Assembly: GCA_963662155.1 (NCBI GenBank)
Contig: OY759266.1
Span: 4,462,526 to 4,526,525 of the forward strand
Direction: 5' to 3'
Source of the DNA: Lamellibrachia columna
Taxonomy: Eukaryota; Annelida; Polychaeta; Sabellida; Siboglinidae
Length of the DNA stretch: 64,000 nt
Shown: piece after piece, positions 57,526-64,000 of the stretch
Numbering within the stretch: position 1 is the first letter of the stretch
How the letters are laid out: every line of letters begins with the position of its first letter
The notes under the pieces: model-generated
Seen by the model: only the letters and a program-made list of their open reading frames with translations
Told to the model about the DNA's origin: nothing
Database searches by the model: none
Made by a program: the position numbers and the translations under genes

Positions 57526-57585
57526 GTAGTTCAATGTTATCAATACTAATATATATTTTCAATAAAGGATAATAGTTTTGTCAAT
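57309..57585. mobile_element. 277-bp foldback element with AT core
   Basis: The left arm (57309 to about 57370, attgacaaaactattatcct onward) is the exact or near-exact reverse complement of the right arm (about 57524-57585). A second direct copy of most of the left arm lies at 57440-57490, and (AT)n tracts separate the pieces. No coding capacity. Confidence 0.9.
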
Positions 57586-58027
57586 GCCTGAAACCTATTT
57601 TGGCACAATCTGGTCTACCTTATAGTAAAACTGATTTTGCGTGTATAATTGTGATCAGGCACCCATGAGCTGGGATGCATGGGGTCCGATGGGCCGGCTC
57701 ACGGGTCGCCGTATTGACTGGCGCTACATTCCCCCATATTTGTTTGTGTTCAATATGGCATTCTGAAATTGTGTGAGTATTTAAAGATGATTCATTAATG
57801 TTAGTATTTAGTTTAGGGCAAGTATGGGAGCTGTCGTTATTTATCACGATCAACGGTAAAATTATATTATTGGCAAACCTATGTGCAGAGGAAATTTAAA
57901 TATTCAGTGCAATAAAAAGCTGTACCCACTTCTGATTACTTCTTCACACCTACCCTGGTGAATTATTTGAAGTATTTTTTTATTATGGTTAACAATTAGT
58001 CATGGATAGAGTACTCTGAAGATTTAT

Positions 58028-59815
58028 TTGTATCAGTGCTTACACATCAACGGCTTGACTACAGTCAGGCGGAATCGGCCAGCAACGAAGAGGGATGTGT
58101 TCCCTGAAGAAAAGGTGAAGGACGCCGTTCACGATGTAACTGAAAATCAACGGTCCAGTAGAAGCGTGACGAAGGATTTTATGCGCTACTTTGTCGATTT
58201 TATATGGGTCGTTATGTGAAAGACGTCACGAGGAGTGCAGATACTGAAGACCGATGCTACAAGAAGTCGTTTGTTACTAAACAGGTAGGTCTATGTATAA
58301 ATTATACATTTAGAGTGAATAAATTTTGTGATTGGATATTTACGTACGTAGGGCCTACATGTATGTGTACTTACTATGCATGTCTATCCGTTGATTTAAT
58401 GTTCTGCATGTCTACTGCTTCCAGGTGTTTACCGATGCTGAGGAGGAAGCCTTGTCGACGTACCTGATCACATCATCGAAGATGTTTCATGGTCTAACTC
58501 AGTGTTCTATTAGACGACTAGAATACGAGTACACTGGGCGAAATGGAAAGACTTGCATGGCATGCCAATAAAATGGCGGGAGTTGATTGGTTGCATGGTT
58601 TCCTACAGCGCAGAAACGAACTCGGTTTGCGGATGTCAGAGGCAACTAGTTTGTCGCGTGCTACTTGCTTCAACGTAACAAATGTGCCTACGTTCGTTGA
58701 TGATTTTGAAACCGTTATCTGTAGGCATGCCTATGAACCGCGCCAGATATGGAACTTAAATGAAACTGGTTTGACAACCGTTCAGAAACCTGGCAAAGTG
58801 TTGACCCAAAAGGGACTGAAACAGGTTGGTTAGACAACTTCCGCTGAACGCGGCACCCTTGTCACCCTTGTCACCCTTTGTTGCTGCATAAATGTTGTTG
58901 GTCATGCGTTGCCCCTGCCTATATATTTCCATGTGTAAACTTCCGCAATCACATGATAAACGGGGTTCCAAATGTAAGTCTGGGTCTTGCCACCCAGTCT
59001 GGATGGATGAATTCTGAATTATTCCATAAAGTACCAGAGCATTTCATTGAGCACATGGCTGTATCTGTAACGAAACGTGGAGCTCTTGTCATCGATAACC
59101 ATGAAAGTCACATTTCTGTAGAGGTGGTGGAGATGTCGCGAGAAAAGGGGTTGTCTATTGTCACGTTCCCCCACGATGCAGTCATCGAATGCAGCCCTTA
59201 GGTGTAGGAGTATATGGGCCCTTTAAACGGTACTTCAACACTGCATGCGACTCTTTTTATGATTTTACAGAACTGAGTGGGCATGCGTTTGATAAAGCGT
59301 TCTCACATTGCAACACAACATTATCATTCAAAGCAACCGGCATCTATCCCAGGAATATATTCCCCGACGATGCGTTCCTGTCGGAGGCTGTCACTGACAG
59401 ATGCGTTGATGTGAATACATCTGCGACAGAACCAGCACCATCGACCAGTCAAGGATCACCAGCAGTATCTACTAGTCAAGGATCACCAGCAGCATCAACC
59501 CGTAAAGAATCTCCACATCCACAACACAACTATGTAGTTATGTCATACACTGGAAAAAACAGTCGTTCATTACATCAACTTAGTGTTGGATGAGGAAGAT
59601 GAGGACGGAGACATTGAAGTTCGCTTCTTACGGGAGGCATACAAGATAGACAATGCTTATATAGATCCTGTTGTCGATGACATCCATGCTGTGCCTGTAA
59701 CTTCAGTAAAGGCAGTGCTTCCCAGACAGGTAGATGAGCATTGTCCTACCAAGAGAACTACAGGAATTAAGCGGTTTCCTGTAAACTTGGAACATTACCA
59801 TATCAAGTAGGAAGA
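58028..59815 (+). pseudogene. pogo/Tigger-type transposase, inactivated
   Basis: Helix-turn-helix-like start (VKDAVHDVTENQRSSRSV), then a CENP-B-like region (VFTDAEEEALSTYL, NKMAGVDWLHGFLQRR), then a DDE_1 domain: WNLNETGLTTVQKPGK, LVIDNHESH, QPLGVGVYGPFKR, and an acidic tail. The usual D of W-N-x-D-E-T-G is N, and the usual D of Q-P-L-D-V-x-V-F-G-P is G; only the central D (IDNHESH) remains. There are frame changes near 58190, 58525 and 59185 and a stop at 58831. A GT-AG intron (58285-58424) fits the frame on both sides. Confidence 0.88.
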
Positions 59816-60170
59816 CTGGAAGAAATGTGATGATAAACTAATACACAGTTTGCATGTAGCTTGGGTTAATTAAACATAATTTCGACAATTGGCATTAATT
59901 GCAAATATTTGTTATCCCCCCTCAGAATGAGGAGTTATTGGTGGCAAGCCTGGTGTCGACATCATCTTTTTTGTGCCAGTAGTGGCAATGTAGTGTTTCC
60001 AAATCAGGTGAGAATTACAGCAATTAAGCGGTTTCAAGTAAACCTGAAAAGCTACAATAAAAACTAGAAAGATACTTGACAATAAATATGTTGTAGGTAG
60101 GCTGGTCGTAATTAAACGTATCACTTAGTTTTACATAATTGGCAATAATTGCAAACATTCGTTGACACAG
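59757..60170 (+). repeat. Diverged tandem duplicate of the transposon 3' end
   Basis: The block from attaagcggtttcctgtaaac through ttggcattaattgcaaatat (59765-59915) recurs as attaagcggtttcaagtaaa to ttggcaataattgcaaacat (60022-60160), about 255 bp later. Confidence 0.8.
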
Positions 60171-60336
60171 ATTTTTCCCAAGAAGCGGAGTAACATGCAT
60201 GTGCAGTAAAAGCATGAATGTAATATTTTAATATAAGGTATGTTAAACAACGTGCAGAATATGTACCACACGTTTATGGTAATACAAATTACATATTAAA
60301 ATCAATGTTCTGTTTTAAATGTAAAATTGGTATTCT

Positions 60337-60372
60337 GGCTCAAGGCACCCCACGAGTGGGGCCCCTTGAGCC
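60337..60372. repeat. Strong hairpin
   Basis: ggctcaaggcaccccac, a short loop, then tggggccccttgagcc: a stem of about 16 bp with one or two mismatches. Confidence 0.85.
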
Positions 60373-60599
60373 ACTACACATGTTTCCACAATTTTGCATA
60401 TACCTCGAATTTGACATATTCGAGCCCGATTAATTTCTAGACCCTCTTAGTGGACATTCATATGTGTACGACAGAGCAATTTTCATGTTACAACATACAT
60501 AAGCTAAAAATGTAAAAAGTGGCTCATAGGTCCCAACCTTCCCCATGGAGCTGATAACATTATATTTAAAATCTTGAAGATATCAAGAAATAGCGGTGG

Positions 60600-60841
60600 T
60601 TTTAAGATAACATCTTCCTCTTTTGATTTTTATGTTTATTAATTTAAGCCAAATCAAAGATAGATTCTTCCCAATTTACATTGTCGAAATCTCTATTCAT
60701 TGCCTCATAGACACCCTTTGTCTTTGTGTAGTCTAGTTTCCTTTTGCGCATATCACTCTTGTCCGTGTACGTAGGGGACTTTGTCGCATATGAAAAGAAC
60801 AACTCGTCATGGTCACTCTTACGCTGTGACCAATGTGGCAT
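60600..60841 (-). mobile_element. LINE fragment, endonuclease-RT junction
   Basis: The minus strand reads RKSDHDELFFSY (the S-D-H motif of AP-type endonucleases) and then YEAMNRDFDNVNWEESIFD, the D-x-W-x-x-x-F-type linker before the RT. It is truncated on both sides. Confidence 0.5.
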
Positions 60842-61509
60842 ATATACACAATAGCAATATAGTCAATCATGTGTTGCTCGTTTGCGAACACCAAATCCAA
60901 CATAGATCAGAAATCTATCGAGGACAAGAACAATGTGTCACATTTCATTGATAACAATTGGACATAATTAAGTTGGTTTAGTTTTTTGCAGTTTTAATGA
61001 ATTATACCCCAATTTTATGTACATTTCTGGTTCATTGTCATTGACATTGTTATTTTATATATAAGAGATAGGCCCACAATTTCGCACAAACGTAAATTGA
61101 AATTATGTGTTAAATTTGACGTCTTCAATAAATCATATCTCGAAAAGTATCTCAAAACCTTCGTTCCATTAAACTACATATCTTAAGGTACACAAGCCAT
61201 ATATGATCATCAAATAGATTTTTTGGTTTATGGCACTTTTGCGGTCCAAATAGCGCTGCAAATTTCCATAGCGGCCGTAGCCTGTGATGGCAGCGCCTGC
61301 GTATGCAATACTGGTGGCGCCACACGATGGGTCAGGAATCAACCAAATAATATTATTACATTTAGTATATTCAAGTTTTGCTCTCCGGTCTCACGATTGT
61401 AATTAACGAGGCCTTTTTTTTAAGGTGAGTGATTTTATTCCAGTTGTCTGAGTAACCACTTGATCGCGTATACGTACTACGTAGCATATCTAACCAGAAA
61501 CCTAAGACG

Positions 61510-61850
61510 TCATAAGGAGGTTAAGAGGAGATCAGACTGAAGTTTTTAAGATATTGAATGAGTATGAAAATATTGATAGAAATATGTTTTTCTCACTCAA
61601 GAAGGATAGTAGAACTTGAGGACATGATTTAAAATTAATAAAGGATCAGCATAGATTGGATATCAGGAATACTCGTTCTCACAGTCACACAGAGGACAAT
61701 AAACCAATGCGGAATGGGACAAATTGCAAAGTGTACCGATTGTGTAACTGCTTGCAGCGTGAATAATATTATGTTTAAAAACAAAGTTGACACATATCTA
61801 AGGAGGGCGGGTTACACGTAGATGAACATTGTTGGACTCTCGATAAGACA
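61510..61850 (+). mobile_element. LINE 3'-terminal coding remnant
   Basis: The plus strand reads LRRDQTEVFKILNEYENIDR, FFSLKKDSRT, GHDLKLIKDQHRLDIRN in one frame with a stop, matching the C-terminal R-R-x-R-G-D-x-I-E-x-y-K-I-L and R-G-H-x-x-K-L pattern of CR1-like LINE RTs. Confidence 0.75.
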
Positions 61851-62518
61851 ATGACTTCCTTGACCACTTGCCATATGGGCCTTTGGTTTGGATGGCAAAT
61901 CTTGTTAAACGTCTTCGGGGCAAAACATTCACAAACAACAGTATTGTTGTCATCGTTGTTATCACATGACTGTCACATGATTTACTGTTTTTTACTAGGT
62001 ATATTGGTAAGAACTTAATATTTGTTTAAATTTTAACACTGTACTACTAGTAAGATAAATACTCCAACTATTTACCGATTGTTTTACTTTATATCCGTAA
62101 CACTGAGAATATATAAGTGGCCGGTTTAATCTACATAAACTGTCACGGGGTATATACCCTGTCACGGTATGACATCCCGGACACAATTTTAATTTCATAT
62201 TCATTACGATTAGTCCGAGTCAAACCGAGTCATTTCGGACTCTGTTTAATTTCAACGTTGTCGGACGGAATTAATTTCAAATAAATAAAACGTTTACGTT
62301 AAAAAACATTCGACCCGTTTTTTTCCGGATTCGTAGAATTTTCGTAAAATTGACCAAACGAATTTTTCGTCGACGTACGCCTGTATAATTTGGTATTGAT
62401 AACTAGTCTAGGGCCAGTGCGTAGCAGGCTTCAACTCCAATAAAAAAATGTGCGGTTATGTTGCACTATGGGATAGTAATAGATAAGTGGAAATAACTGC
62501 ATATATGTGTACTTTAGG
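61851..62518. other. Unannotated stretch before the MITE
   Basis: No gene is seen. It has direct tgtcacgg copies around a gtatatac palindrome (62141-62166) and several CpG-containing segments. If a gene starts at about 62951, part of this could be its promoter, but nothing shows it. Confidence 0.5.
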
Positions 62519-62852
62519 CTATGGAAACCAAGTCACTAAGCATAGAATGAAAATTGCACTAGTATATACTCCTGTTGTGGATAACAAGGACAATGCGCCC
62601 TGTGTAGTATGTACATGTGCTTTCACAGCTCAATCTGCCAGAAACAGCAGCGGAACAAATCCACTGACTCGGCGAGGACAACATTGCCTGGTAGGGTGTG
62701 TCACGCCACAATCACTTTTGGCAGAAGTCCTGGGCATCCTTTGTAACATTTCTATCTGGTTGATGTATTTCTGCTGGAATGGGGTCCCTATGACAACAGG
62801 AGTAATTACCAGTGCAGTTTGTATTCTATGCTGAGTGGCTTCAATTTCATAG
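62519..62852. mobile_element. 334-bp MITE with ~55-bp inverted repeats
   Basis: The left arm (62519-62577: agtcactaagcatagaatga and gtatatactcctgttgt) is an imperfect reverse complement of the right arm (62794-62852). The non-coding middle is about 215 bp. Superfamily not assigned. Confidence 0.8.
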
Positions 62853-62950
62853 AATTGGGGCAAATATATTGTTGCTACTATCAGTTTAGTTTTCCAACAT
62901 TTTGTATTACATAGAATCACCTATTTATCCCATTTTTATGTTACTTATAG

Positions 62951-63029
62951 GAAGAAGTTGTTATTATGGCAACTGCAAGTAGCAGTGATCATCATAGTGA
63001 TGACAGTCGAGACACAGACTATGACCAGG
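62951..63029 (+). CDS. Candidate first coding exon of a downstream gene
   Basis: An acceptor-like tacttatag precedes GAAGAAGTTGTTATT and an ATG at 62966. The frame encodes MATASSSDHHSDDSRDTDYD plus Q and ends at CAG|gtactg. The serine/aspartate-rich start looks like a nuclear-protein N-terminus. The donor is only fair and no continuation is visible before the window ends, where a hAT-like element fills the sequence. Confidence 0.4.
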
Positions 63030-63060
63030 TACTGTAGCAGCACCTAAATGGAGTAAATAA

Positions 63061-63972
63061 CAGACATGGGATCAATTCCGTTTTGTCACTTCCAATTCCA
63101 GTCAGTTCCAAAAAATCTATTCCAATTCCGCTTTAAAAAAATCTATTCCAATTCCAATTTATCAATTCCAACTTTTAAAATCTTAGGCTAAAAAAAAATT
63201 CAAATCCAATTCGTTTTAACACAGTTTTATTTGTATTGAAATCATATGTGCACAATCTATTTAATCAGATATAATTAACAAATTAACTGTTGTTCATTCA
63301 ACACATATATACATATATATGTATATATATTTATATATATAATATATATATGACAGGTTTGCTATTAAAAACTTTGATATGTACTTTCTGCTGCGACACC
63401 TCCTGGTTTTTGCTAACCAGTTGGGTCGTTAATCTGAGTTTTGAACAGTTTCCCCCTGTTTATATCAGTGGTGGTATCATTGATATTTCTTCAAATTTAC
63501 TGTAAACTGAGTTTTCAACATCCTAATCACCAACATGTATTCTCCATGGGGAAATAAACCTTGTCCACTGAGAAAGAAAATGAGATAAGGCCTGAATGGT
63601 CTGATTTGGTTTTACTCTCTGTTACAGTAACTTAGTATTTGTTTTTGATGCAAATGCTAGATTATATTGTTCTTGTTCACAATGTTTCAATAACAGAGTA
63701 GACAGTGTATATGCTATAATGTTGACAGTTTCCTGGCTGTTACCAGATTCAGGATGACATACTAATAGCAGACAAATATGATTTTAATAGCACATTTAAG
63801 GGGTAAAGATTAACAGTATCAAGTCAGTAATTCCAACAAAATCAATTCCAAAAAATAATCAATTCCAATTCCAACTGACTTTTGACAATCAATTCCAATT
63901 CTGGAATTTCAATATCGGAATTGGAATTGAAAGGTCAATTCCAATTCCAGAATGGAATTGACCCCATATCTG
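63061..63972. mobile_element. 912-bp hAT-like non-autonomous element with 8-bp target duplication
   Basis: Terminal inverted repeats CAGACATGGGATCAATTCC and (reverse complement of the right end) CAGATATGGGGTCAATTCC. Perfect flanking duplications GTAAATAA lie at 63053-63060 and 63973-63980. Ends starting CAG plus an 8-bp duplication define the hAT type. The interior has many caattccaattcc units at both ends and no transposase. Confidence 0.92.
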
Positions 63973-64000
63973 GTAAATAATGGTTTAGTAAACTGAAAAA

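Overview
The window is animal nuclear DNA: GT-AG introns, LINE, Ty3/gypsy and Penelope-like fragments, tRNA-derived SINEs, MITEs and many minisatellites. Protein divergence and the transposon mix suggest an invertebrate, perhaps a mollusc or other lophotrochozoan, but the sequence alone does not settle the species.

The backbone is one plus-strand gene, ASH2L, the Ash2 subunit of the SET1/MLL histone H3K4 methyltransferase complexes. Eleven coding exons between 1422 and 53461 join in phase into the last 388 residues: a linker, the SPRY domain and the DPY30-binding C-terminus. The winged-helix/PHD-like N-terminal half lies left of the window. One intron, 8956-49947, is about 41 kb.

Inside that intron a second gene runs on the minus strand, from at least 33453 down to 12226. 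Eleven exons join with compatible phases into 681 residues: a short ectodomain piece, one transmembrane helix, a long hydrophilic tail and a C-terminus (-TLV) resembling a class I PDZ ligand. I do not recognise the family, and its 5' exons are not found.

About twenty tandem arrays, units of 15 to 104 bases, fill the introns of both genes. Several can be traced to a source. One array is made of copies of a 3' splice site beside the real one, one of copies of a 5' splice site, and one 3' splice site is duplicated. Two arrays start at LINE 3' tails. One is the amplified form of a short segment present one to two times in other copies of the same interspersed repeat.

Right of ASH2L (about 54.1-64 kb) lie a LINE remnant, a palindromic AT-rich element, a dead pogo/Tigger-type transposase, LINE fragments, a 334-bp MITE, a possible first exon of a downstream gene (62951-63029) and a 912-bp hAT-like element with a perfect 8-bp target duplication. 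The left edge (1-1200) is an antisense LINE.
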